A DNA stretch of 64,000 nt from Siphonodentalium dalli (Eukaryota > Mollusca > Scaphopoda > Gadilida > Siphonodentaliidae), in the NCBI GenBank assembly GCA_032622095.1, contig CP136069.1, forward strand, positions 189,773,122 to 189,837,121. The letters are read 5' to 3'. Position 1 is the first letter of the stretch, and each line of letters starts with the position of its first letter. Positions 23,569 to 35,698 of this stretch are shown here, one piece after another. Under the pieces are notes generated by a model. The model saw only the letters and a list, made by a program, of their open reading frames with translations. It made no database searches and was not told where the DNA came from. The translations under genes and the position numbers were made by a program.

Positions 23569-24097
23569 TTAAAGGTATGAAGGCCTTGGTGGGTATCATG
23601 TGAACATATTTCCACCGCTACAAACGAAATAATATTCAAATATAGACAGACTTTGTTAATATACAAATGAGAAATATCTCATAAACATTATGTTATAGTC
23701 GTAAATTTGCCGACTGTTATGTAAACAAAGCATAAAAAGTTACTTTCCTGGTGTTTCTTTATATTATGATGGTAAACATAAAGAGCGTTCTTTGTTGCTC
23801 AATTCCTTATTTGGAAATAATAAAGAGCGTTTATACCATTTGTGTGTGATTAGCCAGTATTGAATTGAATTGTTTATTAGCAAAGTCAACATCTAAGTTG
23901 CAACATGCCATACAACGTATTTACACAACATTATACAAACAATACACAACATACATATACATCAATAAATAAGTTCATCATATTATATGATATTGATAAT
24001 AAATACAAATAATGCTAATAAATTTGGGAATATGTTTTCTGAAATGGTTTAATTCATATAATATTTACATTATATATAATATAATGTAATACTTGCT

Positions 24098-27000
24098 TCA
24101 TGGTAACTTTATAAACGCTAATTTTAAGAAAATGCTCACTCTTTTCAATATACTTATGTTAAGCAGTGACAGCAGTCTGTAGAATTTATTTCTGTTAGGG
24201 TTTTCCCAGTAATACTTCGGTATATAGGTTTCTCGCAGATCGTTAAGTTCAATACACAAAATAACAAAATGGTATTCATCACATACATTTTCGCCACATA
24301 ACGGGCATTTCGTGTCTTTACATGTACTTTTATTCCATCTGCATTGCTCTATCGGTAGTCTGTGATTGGCTGTTCTAAATTTCAGTAAATACGTAGCTAG
24401 ATGAGATGGCATATATACTAAGTATCGGCTCAATCTGACAGAATCCTTTATGTTTCGATAAACTATGGCACGGCTTGAAATAGACATATTTAGCATGCCG
24501 AAGAGGCAGCATGTGTGTTGCTCTATTAATTTCGCTTTCATGTGTTTCATGTCTGTCTTGCTTAGTGGTGACTGATTCTGCCACGCACTTTCCATATTTA
24601 CTTCTCGCAGAGTTTCTTTGATAAACGAAATCCATTTAATCTTGTTTTGTAGTATGGCATCACCATCATTGAGATATCTGAGTAGAAGGAATACATTTTT
24701 AGCTAATTCTGATCCTTCGTGCGATACTAGTTTTGACCAATATGATATGGCTCGGCACTTAATTTCGATCATTACGGGGTATCTTCCCAATTCTGCATAC
24801 ACCATGTAGTTTGGTGTGCTAGACTTCATTGTTGTGATAATTTTTGCAGAATTTAAGATGTATGGTCTCCAAAATTTGAGTTTTCTCGAAACACCAAACT
24901 TCACCACCATACAGCATAATCGGCATAATCATAGAGTCAAACAATTTAAACATAATATCTAGAGGCAGCTGCAGCTTTCTTGTTCTATTCAAAAGGCCAT
25001 ACATGGCTCTCGTTGCTGTATTCTGGGTCTGTTTAATCGATTGACAGAATCTACCATTGTAAAAGAATTTAATACCGAGGTATTTAAATTCTTTTAGAAT
25101 TTGTATTTCTTGGCCCCGATAAGTGAATATTGGTAAGTTCTTTGACAATTTGTTAGTAAAAATTACCATTTTCGTTTTAACTGTATTTACTTGGAGGTTC
25201 CATGCCTCGGCATAATCTGCGAATGCTGAAAGTGCACGATGCATATTGTCCTCCGAGTCTGAGAGGATCACGGTATCGTCTGCGTATAATAAACACAATA
25301 TATTTATAAAACATCCAATATGTTCAAAATATTTCTCATCAAAATAGTTCAAGTTTGAGATTGCGCAGTCGCTCAGAAAACTTTGTATATCATTCACAAA
25401 CAAAGAAAATAAAAGAGGTGACATTGGTTCACCTTGAAATAAGCCAATCTGGCTAATAAAGAAGTCTGATTACGAATTATTGTTTTTCACACATAATTTT
25501 ATATTGTCGTACATGCTTCGTATTACCTGTAGTATCTTACCGTTTATATCTGCTTGCATAAGTTTCAACCATAGAGCATCTCTCCATACAGTATCAAATT
25601 CTTTGCGGAAGTCAATAAAAGTACAAAATATCTTTCTTCCGCTCTGCAGGTATACGTTTATTAGAGCATGTAGAATAAATATATTATCTATTGTTGAGTG
25701 ACCCTTACGAAAACCTGTCTGAATTTTATTTATCAGGTCATTGTCTTCTGCAAATGACGATATTCGATTATTAATAACGGATGTAAAAAGTTTAGCAAAA
25801 CAACTTAGAAGGGTGATTCCTCTATATGATTCCGGTAAATTTGGGTCCCCGGATCCTTTGAGGATGGGTTTTATCATCCCAACAGCCCATTGTTTTGGAA
25901 AATGCCCACTACTCAAAATGAGATTAAAAAAGCGGACATAAATGCTCATCATTTCAACAAACGATTCTTTGATATATTCGTTCAATATTTGATCCGCCCC
26001 TACTGCCTTGCCGTTCTTGAGCTTGCTTACGGCACTAACAATCTCTTCTTGTGTTATAGGTCTATTTAGATGCGACTCGTAATGTTCGTTCAAGTCCATA
26101 TTTACATAGTCAGAAACATTCGATTCATCATTACAGTCGTTTAGGTTTAAATCTTTAAAGTACTCCTCGAATTGTTCTATTGTGACGTTTCCTCTGCATT
26201 TTTTTGGCTGGTTGTCGGAACACATTTTGTCAAGTCTGTCCCAGAATGACTTACCTGAATACTTAGATGCATCTCGAAGTTCTGAAACCTGCTTTACTCT
26301 CATTTCTTTAATTTTTCTATCCATAACCCCTCTATACTTCGCGCAAGATTGTTTCATTTTATCCTTATCTATAATAGATTTTGTTATATTGTACTCGCGC
26401 TTTGAACGGTTGAATTGATTTCTCAGTGTCCGACACTCCCTATCGAACCAGGCTTTGTCTTTGCGCATATAATCCCGCGTTTTGTTTTGGGGTTTATAAG
26501 TTCCCAGTGTACGATCGGCCGCCGTTTTTATTGTTCTCGTTATGTGTCCACATATATCATCAATATTTGTTTGGGATAAACAACTGTTTTTTTCCAAATC
26601 ATTAAGTTCACCAACAATAAGCTTAATGTCGTCGCAATTAATATTTCTGGATAACATTCTCCCTGTCTGTGGGTCCCATCGTTTCGTTTTTATCATTTGT
26701 TCACCAACAGTGGGGTTCTCGTTGGTGAAATTATTTGGTATATATCGATTAGGGAAATCAAATTTTAACATCAAGTCTATAGCTCCATGTATATCGGAGA
26801 ATAAAGAACAGTGATCATGTATTTTGAAGTTTTTGATCTTACTCAAAAGGCGTTTCGTTCCTAGTGCATAATCGATTACTGTGCGATCAGATGACGTAAA
26901 TTTTCCGTATTTATCCTCACCGAACCTCCCATTGGCGATGAATAATTTCATAAATCTACATAAACTCAAAAGTTTATAACCATAGGAGTTCACCTTACCT

Positions 27001-28124
27001 TTATCTTGAGATATTCGATTTGGGACCTGAAATGTCTTATCAAAATCATCATCATTACATTCATCATCATAATATTCATCTTCTATACACGACAAAAATT
27101 CATTAACCGTGTTACAAACATTTGTATTTTCAAAAATATGGTATATGTCCCCCCTGTCATGGTTGGGGCCAACGTCACTGACGTTGTTTGTTCGTGAATT
27201 AAAATCCCCCGTTAAAAGCAGTAGATCATTTTTTTTTCGAAATTTCCTGATATCATCTTCAAGTTTCAAGTTCCAGTCATCATTCGCATAACGCGTTCCT
27301 GTTGGGGGTATATAGACTGCCCCCAATAGAAGGGACGAAGATTGTTTATCACTGGCGTCAATGCGTATCCATGCGACATTACAGTTGTCCGATTTTAAAG
27401 GAACAACGTGCTGAAATAAATCAATCTTTGTCGCTATCAAAATTCCACCTGATCGTGTACCATTACCAATATGTTTTCCCTTTACACCACAAATTTCAAA
27501 ACCAGGTATAATTAGTTGGTCTTCTAAAAAGCATTTCGTTTCTGAGAAACATAATATGTCATAATTTTTTATCAGATCATGAAATTCTTTATATTGCAGC
27601 CTTTTTTCTAGTCCACACACATTCAAAGTCAGTATGTTCAGAAAACGCGTTTCTGGTTCATGGGAGATTACTCCACGAACACCCATAGGCCGTCGGCTTA
27701 ACACCGCTGGTATCTGAACCATGGGTTTACTGGTCAAGCTAATTGTTTCTACAAAGTAATTGTCATTACCAATGTTAGTGGGCGCGTTTTCAGCACACGG
27801 GTATTGATCAAATGTGCATTTTGTCATATTAAACATATCACAAAAATGACCGTTCGATCTGGCGTCGTATATATGAGCGCAATCACCCGTTCTTGTGTCT
27901 TCGTGTCTCACACGATTGGTATAATTTGAGTTACAATACTGATTGTAGTTATAATTAACAATGTCGTGAGTGTATGCTTGATACATGTCACGCAGTGGCT
28001 CATGACCGTGCGGACATTCTGTGTTCATAATTAAACTGTTACGAGAAAAGTTAACACTGGCCCTCATGTGTCCAACACATGCTAATATTGGAACTATGTT
28101 GGATGTGTTCACATCACCTGTCAA
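24098..28124 (-). pseudogene. LINE ORF2: APE endonuclease-reverse transcriptase, broken
   Basis: The main frame (28124-25470, 884 residues) has the endonuclease at about 161-452: LNVCGL (Asn168), SETK (Glu195), GDFNSR (Asp307, Asn309) and SDIHG (Asp444, His446). The reverse transcriptase starts near 700 (GKAVGADQILNEYIK; FIDFRKEFDTVW with the first catalytic Asp). A TAA at 25470-25472 interrupts it; the same frame then continues with GLFQGEPMSPLLF and LLYADD (25424-24819). A frameshift near 24830-24900 leads into 24910-24098, which ends with CPLC plus His and Cys (CPLCGENVCDEYHFVILC), the Cys/His motif common after the RT. The enzyme nicks DNA and copies its RNA at the nick. ORF2 starts 12 bases after the ORF1 stop. 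Confidence 0.92.
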
Positions 28125-28136
28125 TCCACATTCGGT

Positions 28137-29593
28137 TCACTCACAAATTTTAGCTGCTTTATCTCGCACACTAGGTGGTGTCCGGTTACTTCGATGGCGT
28201 TTTCGCTCATTACGACTGGCACTCTCAATCACGTCAGCCAGGTCCCGCTTGCCTTCCGGACTGAGATGCAAACCCGATGACTCATCAGCCTTGAATTGCG
28301 CGCGAATAACGTAACCTTCCCTGTTAGAATATAGTTTTGAGTTATCCACAAACGTCAGTTTGGAGGCTTTCATACCACACATTACCTTTATATAGGAATT
28401 CACTTGCACTGCCACATCATTGAATAGCATGATTTCCTTCCTCTCCCCTTCCTGGGCGGAATGCTACACAGACTGAATTTCGCGTTTTTGAATAGATCCT
28501 CTAGCTCTTGAATTCCAAAACCGAATTTCACACTAACGGCATGCGCATCATAAGCACTATGCAGGATGTCATTTGTCCCAAGATGAATTATAACATGTTT
28601 CACATTATCAAAATCAATAACCTCGTCACTTTTTACAAGTTGTATGAGTTCTCCGATGCTGCCCATGTCAGCCCCAGAGTAATTGAACTTTTTCATATGT
28701 GTGTCTGTGAATTCCATCCCATGACAGTTACTTGCACCAAGCAGCACTGTGTCACATGAGTGTTTGTCACTTTCATCATCCACGTCATACACAACATGTT
28801 CAATATCGTTCTCGTCCTTGTCACCTTCGTCGTCGAGTTTCTCGTCTATGCCCCCACTGTCATCGACATGTATAAATTCATCAACACTAGCTGTGTCTGA
28901 TTCATCATTGTCACTTTGGTAACTTTGTTCGTTTCGGTCCGCCGTACGTCGCGTGTACTTTCCGTGGAAACCGTTTGTTCTGGATTATTGTCCTGGCTTG
29001 GGCTTATTATCACATTCATTTATTTTGTGTTGAGTACTTCTGCACGCGTAACACACTGGAGGTTCCGTACAGTCACGTGATCCATGAGTAGTGCTTTTAC
29101 AATTCCGGCACGGCTGATTACTTTTTAACATTCTTTCACACCTTTGACCTGGTAAATGTAGGTTACTACAGTATTTACACATTTGTTTTGTTTTGTCCGA
29201 ATATATTTTCAAAGTATATTCATCGTCAATTTCAATGGTGTGGGGTATTTCAGTACAGTTAGATACCTGTAGATATCTCGTCCCCGACTCGAAATTCCAC
29301 CCGGGAACGGTTCCGCGCTTGTAACTTTCTTCATCCACTTTCCCATACTTTTCGAAAATGTTCATGCACTCTTGATCAGACATCTCAAGGGGGGCATCCT
29401 TGATAGTCACAAACACCCCCGAATTAACACTTTGTAGTTTCACTGATCTCCCAAAAAGTGTAATGCCTTTGTCCATCATAGTACTTTTCACATTGGAACT
29501 CTTTGCTGTTATGAAACATGATTTCTCGGTAATCTGTATGCCAGCAATCGATTCATTCAAGTTATTAATTATGGCGCTTATTCGATCAGTCAT
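28137..29593 (-). pseudogene. LINE ORF1: zinc-knuckle and SGNH-esterase protein, broken
   Basis: First segment (29593-28985, 202 residues): an N-terminal part resembling an RRM fold, then CKYCSNLHLPGQRC (~138-151), CRNCKSTTHGSRDC (~162-175) and CYACRSTQHKINEC (~181-194), gag-type CCHC knuckles for nucleic acid binding. A TAA at 28985-28987 is followed in the same frame by an acidic linker and an SGNH/GDSL hydrolase: LLGASNCHG holds the nucleophile-like Ser, HLGTNDIL is the GTND block. A one-base frameshift near 28432 moves the C-terminal part, with GLHLSPEG, to another frame ending at 28137. The Asp normally three residues before that His appears to be Ser. Esterase domains are known in CR1-like ORF1 proteins. 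Confidence 0.85.
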
Positions 29594-29752
29594 TATTTAG
29601 CCATTAATCAATGAAAACACATATTTATTGAAGAGACATTTTATAAAGCCGCCATCTTGTAGGGGAGATAATTATGCATTATGCTGCCTTCTATAACACA
29701 ATCAGACTCTTGTTTAGGTAAAATTTAGTAGGTCTTTATGTAAGCATGATGT

Positions 29753-30183
29753 TTAAGGGATTACAGTGCTCATGAAACAACAAAACTCTATCGGAAAGCC
29801 ACCCCTATTGTGATCACAATAATCCAAGTCCCATAAAAATCAGCAACAGCGACCTCGTATTGCTCCATCTCACACATCTTCCACGTGATATATTCACATT
29901 TCTTGAGGATACATCAAAGTTTACGAGATTCATTGTTCTTCACACAAACTTAATTTGGAGGCGCTATGTCGAACTCTCAGCCACTACGCATGACGGTTTG
30001 TGTTAAACAACCTTTGATCTTTGAAGTTTGAACGTTACGGGTGTTCACCATAAGTCGTACTTAAATGTACCACATTCTGTCCTGTCCATAAAATCCGAAG
30101 ACGACAAATTAAATAAACATGAATAAATTAATAAATCATTATATATATATGTATGCATAGGTATGTGTATATGAGGGTGTGAT

Positions 30184-30185
<2 letters not shown>
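29753..30185. other. No gene recognised
   Basis: Unique-looking sequence to the right of the split family A element. No domain or repeat supported. Confidence 0.5.

Positions 30186-30254
<69 letters not shown>
30186..30254. repeat. (GT)n microsatellite, ~34 copies
   Basis: Nearly uninterrupted GT dinucleotides, with GAGGGTGT-type imperfect flanks on both sides. Likely length-polymorphic. The poly-His/Thr open frame across it is an artefact. Confidence 0.97.
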
Positions 30255-30258
<4 letters not shown>

Positions 30259-31141
30259 GTGTATACGTGTGTGTATATGTTTTCTTGCGCTAGCGTTTGC
30301 ACTGTCGCAACATCATCCTACATATAGTCTATTCCACTTAATGGGTGCATACATTTATAGGGGAGCTATTGTCGAGCAAGGGCATTGCGTTTGCTGACTC
30401 TTTGGGGAGAGAGATTCTTCTAAGCGAATCCAACTCCAACTAGAGTTCCTTTTGTAATTGTATGCACCTGCTTATGGTGTGCTGTTGTGACAGTGCATCA
30501 TAACGTATGTATGTACGGTTGTGTTTGTGTCTGCGCCATGTGTTAGATTGTATATGCGTACGGGTGTGGTCGAGAGGGTGTGTGTTTTCTGTTGATGTGA
30601 TATGTAAGCTCGTGTTCGTGTACATACAATTAGAATGGTATTCTTTTCCTCGGTAGTTTGTTCTCTTGTCTGTCTTTTCATTACTTCTTGATTGCTAAAT
30701 GTATTTATGTTACATTCATGTATACTATGTCTTGTTAAATCTTCAATACTGGAGGCAATAAAGATATATATAAAACCTCGCATGACGTCAAGCGAGGTAA
30801 ACTAATTAAAAACACGGAATCGGAGTTATTTGTGTCTACCTATATGACGATGGAAAATCCGGAATAGACATCAGCTCGTGAGCGTGATGGAATTACTGCG
30901 GGGCATATCAATAGCATTGTGTACACATGGTTAATTGTCATCGCGCGGTGAGTTATATTCACTTGTGATTTGTCTTAAGCGCTGTTTGGAAAGTTATTGT
31001 TTTGACAAAAAAACTATAGAAGGCCGATTGAGCGGGGTAGGTAACACTTTCGTGTCAAAAATAAAGCTTATAAAAACATGAGCAGGAATGTGAACTCTAT
31101 TCGGGCGCGTGTTCACGATGTTGTTTTAATTTTCCGTATAT
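30255..31141. other. No gene recognised
   Basis: Contains short GT-rich patches (about 30500-30620) and no supported ORF, RNA gene or repeat. Confidence 0.5.
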
Positions 31142-31360
31142 ATGCCCCGAGTGTCCCGTATTTACAATCATTCATTCGTAACATTGCCATATAAATGCAG
31201 TGTTTTCGGCTGTGGCCGGTCTAGTGACTCTCAGTTAGGTATAATGCTGTATTCATTTCCAAACGATGTTCGTTTACGTGCCATTTGGCGGGATTTCTGT
31301 GGGAAACCTGTTGCGCAATCATCAGAAACCGATTACATATACCAAATAAAGAGCGTTTAA
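31142..31360 (+). CDS. THAP-like zinc-finger fragment
   Basis: A 72-residue frame starting at ATG 31142. Residues 19-24 are CSVFGC, the Cys-x4-Cys pair that opens a THAP domain. FPNDVRLRAIWRDFC (about 43-57) matches the conserved FP(x)D(xx)LR(xx)W segment. THAP domains bind DNA through a C2CH zinc site and occur in THAP proteins and P-element transposases. The later Cys-x2-His pair and AVPTIF box are not reached before the stop at 31358, so this is either a first exon whose donor I cannot place or a truncated remnant. The sequence just before the stop (AAATAAAGAGCGTTTAA) is repeat-derived, so truncation by repeat DNA is plausible. Confidence 0.5.
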   Translation: MPRVSRIYNHSFVTLPYKCSVFGCGRSSDSQLGIMLYSFPNDVRLRAIWRDFCGKPVAQSSETDYIYQIKSV

Positions 31361-32146
31361 TTTGACAAGTCAGTCATGGTTACGAATACATACAATTGCA
31401 GTTAAAGTGGAGAGTATGTTGAATAAATCACGATAACAACTATTCTTAGTCGATTCCCCATTTCCTTCACCATGGCTCCATAAAGAGCGTTCCATGTTAA
31501 GAGTTTTCCTAATATGGTACGAATAAAAAGAGTTTAATAAAGCGGAAATTGCTATGACTTGGAAGGATATATAAAGCATGCATATTGGAGGTCGTGTACA
31601 TGTATTGACCTGTATTGGTGTAATCAGTAAAAAAAAATCACGATGACAACTGTTCTAAGTCGAGTCCCTTTACCTTGACGCAATAAAGAGCGTTCACTAT
31701 TACGATATATTGCGAATAAAGAGCACTTGAATATGTGATTCCATATTAAACCGGATTATTATCCCTCCTTCAAAAAGTGTTATATATGATTGGATGTTTA
31801 TAACCCTATTGTTATGCGTAATTGCCACATAGAGGTCGATTTATGACCTGGATATTCAATAGACCGCATCGCTAGAGTGCTAATTTAATAGGTCAATAGC
31901 GATGCATAGATGTAGTGAATTTCCATCAGTGACAGTCGGCTAGATTGTTTTGGGGTGGGGGAAGCAATATTCCGAAATATATATAAACACCATATTGCCC
32001 AAATGATTACATGATTCATAACCAAGGAAAAATTAACATATCATATTGGTAATGAATGACTTGATTATAATTGATTAAATCCGACAGCAATAAACCAATT
32101 GTGTGTTGTTTTACCGCGTTACGATAATTAAAACGAAACGCTCTTT
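31348..32146. repeat. Cluster of AATAAAGAGCGTT motifs
   Basis: Exact AAAGAGCGTT occurs at 31348, 31482 and 31685 (plus) and 32137 (minus), with near matches at 31525 and 31717. The same decamer lies inside the TTAA family A elements (23043, 23085, 23780, 23822; minus 46488, 46529) and at 61723 (minus). The region may be a decayed tandem repeat of about 130-200 bp containing the motif. Otherwise no gene is seen apart from the THAP-like frame. Confidence 0.6.
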
Positions 32147-32559
32147 ATTGACACACGACTAATGGCATCTGGAAATTGGAATGTTTACGAGATGATAATT
32201 GCCTAATAACTGTGCAAGTCTTCGCGTATATATGCAATCTTGATATGCATATATAATATAACTTGGACTATTCCGGTAACGAAAAAATATATATAAACAC
32301 GAGCACGCGTTTATATAGATAAATGCGCGCAAAACTGAATAATATACGGGCATGGCTTTATAGTAACAACACATCGCGATACATATAATAATAGTAATAA
32401 TAACACGATAAAGATCGACATTTAATTACGAGAAAGGCGAAATTTCGGCGAAGTTTTGCATTCGCAGTGTGATAACGCGACAATCGTCAAAGGCCGCGAT
32501 CGACTACATGCAAACTTAAAATACCGCCGTCGCGTATCTATGCGTTGTCAATGAGTTAC

Positions 32560-32629
32560 CACGTGATCGATCACGTGCTATGCTTCTGTTTACATGTGAC
32601 AATCACGTGATCGGGCTGATGATCACGTG
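32560..32629. promoter_or_regulatory. Cluster of four CACGTG E-boxes
   Basis: CACGTG occurs at 32560, 32572, 32604 and 32624, mostly in a TCACGTGA context, within 70 bp and next to a CpG-richer patch (about 32455-32535, with CCGCGATCG and CCGTCGCG). bHLH-ZIP factors of the MITF/USF/MYC type bind such sites and clustering is typical of real enhancers or promoters. No transcription start is visible, so function is inferred. Confidence 0.4.
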
Positions 32630-32798
32630 ACTTCGTCTACAACAAAATCTTCGGCTAACTTCGGAATTTTTTTGAATCGTTATAAAAATAACGATTGGCG
32701 GCCGAATATTAGATTATATGCGCCCAATGGACATTTTATATATATATTATCGGTATATTGAAAGAAAATAATATTGTTTTTTTCAGGACCGTATTCCT

Positions 32799-32909
32799 TT
32801 AAGGGATAGTGATCGTATATTTGAACCAAAATGTATGCGTTTTAATATTGATCTGTTTACGGTGTTTGGAACAAATATTTTCGACAACTAAACCCTCTCG
32901 TCCCTTTAA
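32799..32909. mobile_element. Short TTAA-flanked derivative of family A
   Basis: Starts TTAAGGGATAGTGATCG and ends CGTCCCTTTAA with TTAA at both edges. The right part (GTATGCGTTTTAAT, TCTGTTTACGGTG, ATTTTCGACAACTAA) matches the right third of 22815-23316. This is an internally deleted copy. Confidence 0.55.
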
Positions 32910-34894
32910 TATAATTAATATAACATCCCTCATCCAATAATCTCCAAATTGCATATCTAATTTCAATCCTAGTTACACATCACACCGCCCCTCATCATTT
33001 GCCAATTGTACACCCTTTTTTGCTGCTTCTGTTGCAACTGCTCAATTTCTTAAAAAAATATTGAAAAAATGGTCCTTCGGCCTGCGACATTTACCTCCGA
33101 TTTAGTTTTTTCGATCATCGGTCCACACCAAAATTGAGCACACGTCCCTATATAATATACCTATTTAAACCGAGTATACACGGTGGTGTAATAGAAGAAC
33201 CATTAATTTAACCGTAACCGTAGCATATTTCCACGTATACATGTACGTTTTCACGACAAATCCCCGCTGATCTGTTATTAATGAACCAAACAATTAACAT
33301 GTCAACACACTCTGGCCCGCCAATGCTACAGTGTATAAACGTAACGGGGCAAATATATGCATATTATATTGACAGCTAACGAGAACATTCATCACCAATA
33401 ATCTGCTCACCCCTTTCAGTCGATACGATAGAAACTAAACGATTTGTTACTTCTAATTACCCGTACTTAATTACACTACTTGCGTGTTAATAAAGTACGA
33501 CACCCCCCCCCCCAATCACAACTAAAGGTGAAACATGGGATTTAGAACATTAATATTCACTCTTACACAGTTCCACATTCAAGGTGTGTCTTGTGTAATC
33601 GTATGTCAGTTGTAACGTTGTGAAACCGCAACCGAACTGAATTATTCTATTGCTAAATAGTTCATGGGTGACCTGATGCATGCATCTTAGTTTTCTTGTT
33701 CTGTAATATCGCCGAGAATGTAAACAACACGTGCTCCCGGTGTCGAAGAGTGTATGTGACGGTGTTTTCTTTTGAAGTTGACTTTCAGTTTCGGAGTGTT
33801 CCTTGAAACTTCACAATATGTCGTCCGTTATTCATGTTTATTTGAAACATGATAAAAGCTACATGTAGTGCAGAAACTTACACGTGTGATGAATGCAACG
33901 TGGTACATAAATCGCAAGCGTCTGGGACAACAAGACATCTCATCATCCAACACTACATAAACGGGCTACCCTGCGACTGTTGTTGCATCTTCAAGTTTAT
34001 AAAAACGGGTGTTTCCGAGTGCCCATTCGCAATTGTGCATGTACTTGCAAACTCTACAAATTGCGCGTGATTTTAATTCCGATAATCCGTTTAGTGGTTA
34101 TATATCTAATCGTCGTTACGACCGCATGGACGTTTTAATCAGTTTTTTTTCTCTCAATAATTCTCAATTGAAGTTAATAGTATCGTGAACGACGGTTGAT
34201 CGCCACACAAGTTATGATGAAATTTCATGGAAGTTCATAGAACGTTTCTAAAATTGTCTAATCATTGATATTAAAAGCCTAACTGAGAATGCAACACATG
34301 GGTATGATTCGATATTCGATTCGATTACGTAGACTCGATTCGATATTCGATTCGATCAAAATCTCCAATTCGCAGGACCCTATGACATACATGTATAAAT
34401 AGTACCATATTTCTATAATGGCTGCATTAATCGTTGCAGGACGTTCGAAGATCTGGCTTGGTATCGGTAAGCAATAATTTACAATCATAAAATACAAGCA
34501 TTTATTACAAAACACTCAATGGACGAGTATCATATACATATGTATATAAATAAATAATACATAAATAATTCATATAACAAATATAGTTCTTATTAACATT
34601 TGGTTGCTCACGCGCATTCTTGAAAACATTTCGCGAGCAAGTGTCTCAATTTTGTGTCCATTTTTAAATATCCCACATGTATAAAATCGTAATTTAGTTA
34701 TTCGTAGTTAATTTTCTCTGTCGTTCGAATGCCAGAATGTTATAATGTCTAGAATCATTTAGACTTGCGCAGGATATATAAGATCACACAATTTAAGGAA
34801 ATAATATTAATACTGTAATCTTTTTGTTTGTTTGTAAGTCCATCATTTTGCCCCACCAACATTGGATCTGAATGACATGTCTATATAAGTCTTG
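32910..34894. other. No confident gene; weak zinc-finger-like frame inside
   Basis: Mostly AT-rich with a C-run near 33501. The frame 33849-34070 plus (73 residues) contains CDEC, then His-x4-His after 13 residues, and further Cys pairs, loosely like a C2H2 or BED finger; I rate it under 0.25 as a gene. Simple GATTCGATATTC repeats occur at about 34308-34352. Nothing else is supported. Confidence 0.45.
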
Positions 34895-35695
34895 AATAAA
34901 AGGTCGCCGACCAAAATGTCCCCCGATGAAGGTGGCAGCTTTGCAGGATTTTTAGGTTTCAGATCCCTATGCTACATACTGTAGGAGGAATTGATTACAT
35001 CAATATGGTACAAAGTGCATATTCGCTAAATATGTTGCACATTTGCAATGTGTCGATAAAGGGTCAATAACTCTAACATAAAACACATAAAAATGGCAAT
35101 AACTCAGTCAAAATGATTCTGACTGAACTCAAAATCGCAGCAACGCAGGTTCCCATGTTGGTTGACAGCTACGCAGGTCCCCATGTTGGTTGACAGCTAC
35201 GCAGGTTACCATGTTGGTTGACAAATGTGCCCATATAGTTTTTAAAACATTGACTGGGAAATGACGGAATACAGGCTCGGCAAAAAGATGCATCCCAGGA
35301 TGTACGATTCTATGTCGGAAAAGGGCATGCACTCCGCCAAGATGACTCCGACTGAACTCAAAATCGCAGGTGCGCAGATTCCCAGCGCTGGTTGACATCT
35401 GTGACAAGTTTTTTTTTAGATGATTGGAAAATGACGGAATACAGACTCGGACAAAAGATGCGTCCCAGGATGTACGATACTATGTCGAAAAAGGACAACA
35501 ACGCCGCCAAAATGACTCCGATCGAAGTCAAAATCGCAGGTGCATAGGTTCTCATGCTGGTTGATAAAAAGTGACAAAAAATAGACAGAATACAGGCTCG
35601 GAAGAAGTTCCGGACGGAATGACGGACGCCCAGACGGACGCACGGACGGACGAGGGTCATTATACTATAGACCTCTGACGGAATGTCGGGGGACA
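34895..35695. repeat. Tandem repeats with short 27 bp minisatellite
   Basis: Two ~180-190 bp units (about 35200-35400 and 35400-35580) share ATGACGGAATACAGnCTCGG, CCCAGGATGTACGAT and AAAATCGCAGGTGC. At 35143-35225 a ~29 bp unit with CATGTTGGTTGACAGCTACG is repeated about three times. The right edge is a GGACGGACG-type run near 35640, like the edges of the tandem-core mobile elements elsewhere in this window. ORFs here follow the repeat and are not convincing. Confidence 0.7.
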
Positions 35696-35698
35696 AAT

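Larger units (their letters stand above)
23869..29674 (-). mobile_element. CR1/L2-group LINE, ~5.8 kb, nearly full length but inactive
   Basis: Minus strand: 5' end near 29674, ORF1 29593-28137, ORF2 28124-24098, 3' UTR about 24097-23869 ending in AATAAACAATTCAATTCAAT, a short AATTC-type tail instead of poly(A). ORF1 has zinc knuckles and an SGNH esterase, ORF2 an APE endonuclease, reverse transcriptase and a C-terminal Cys/His motif: the arrangement of Jockey-superfamily elements such as CR1 and L2. Damage is light: two in-frame stops and two frameshifts. No clear target-site duplication is visible. The clade is judged from motif style, not alignment. Confidence 0.9.
23569..29752. mobile_element. 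TTAA-flanked MITE, family A, copy 2, split by LINE
   Basis: The left part, 23569-23868, starts CTTAAAGGTATGAAGGCCTT and matches copy 1 through GTGTGATTAGCCAGTA. The match resumes at about 29675 with GCATTATGCTGCC and runs to about 29752. Copy 1 reads continuously across this point (CCAGTAGCATTGTGCTG), so it serves as the empty site for the LINE insertion. The far right end of the element is missing or diverged after 29752. Confidence 0.75.

Noticed and set aside
29593-29674. Clear target-site duplication around the LINE
   Set aside because: The sequence left of the insertion (GATTAGCCAGTA) is not repeated at the right edge (GATAATTATGCATTA) well enough to call.
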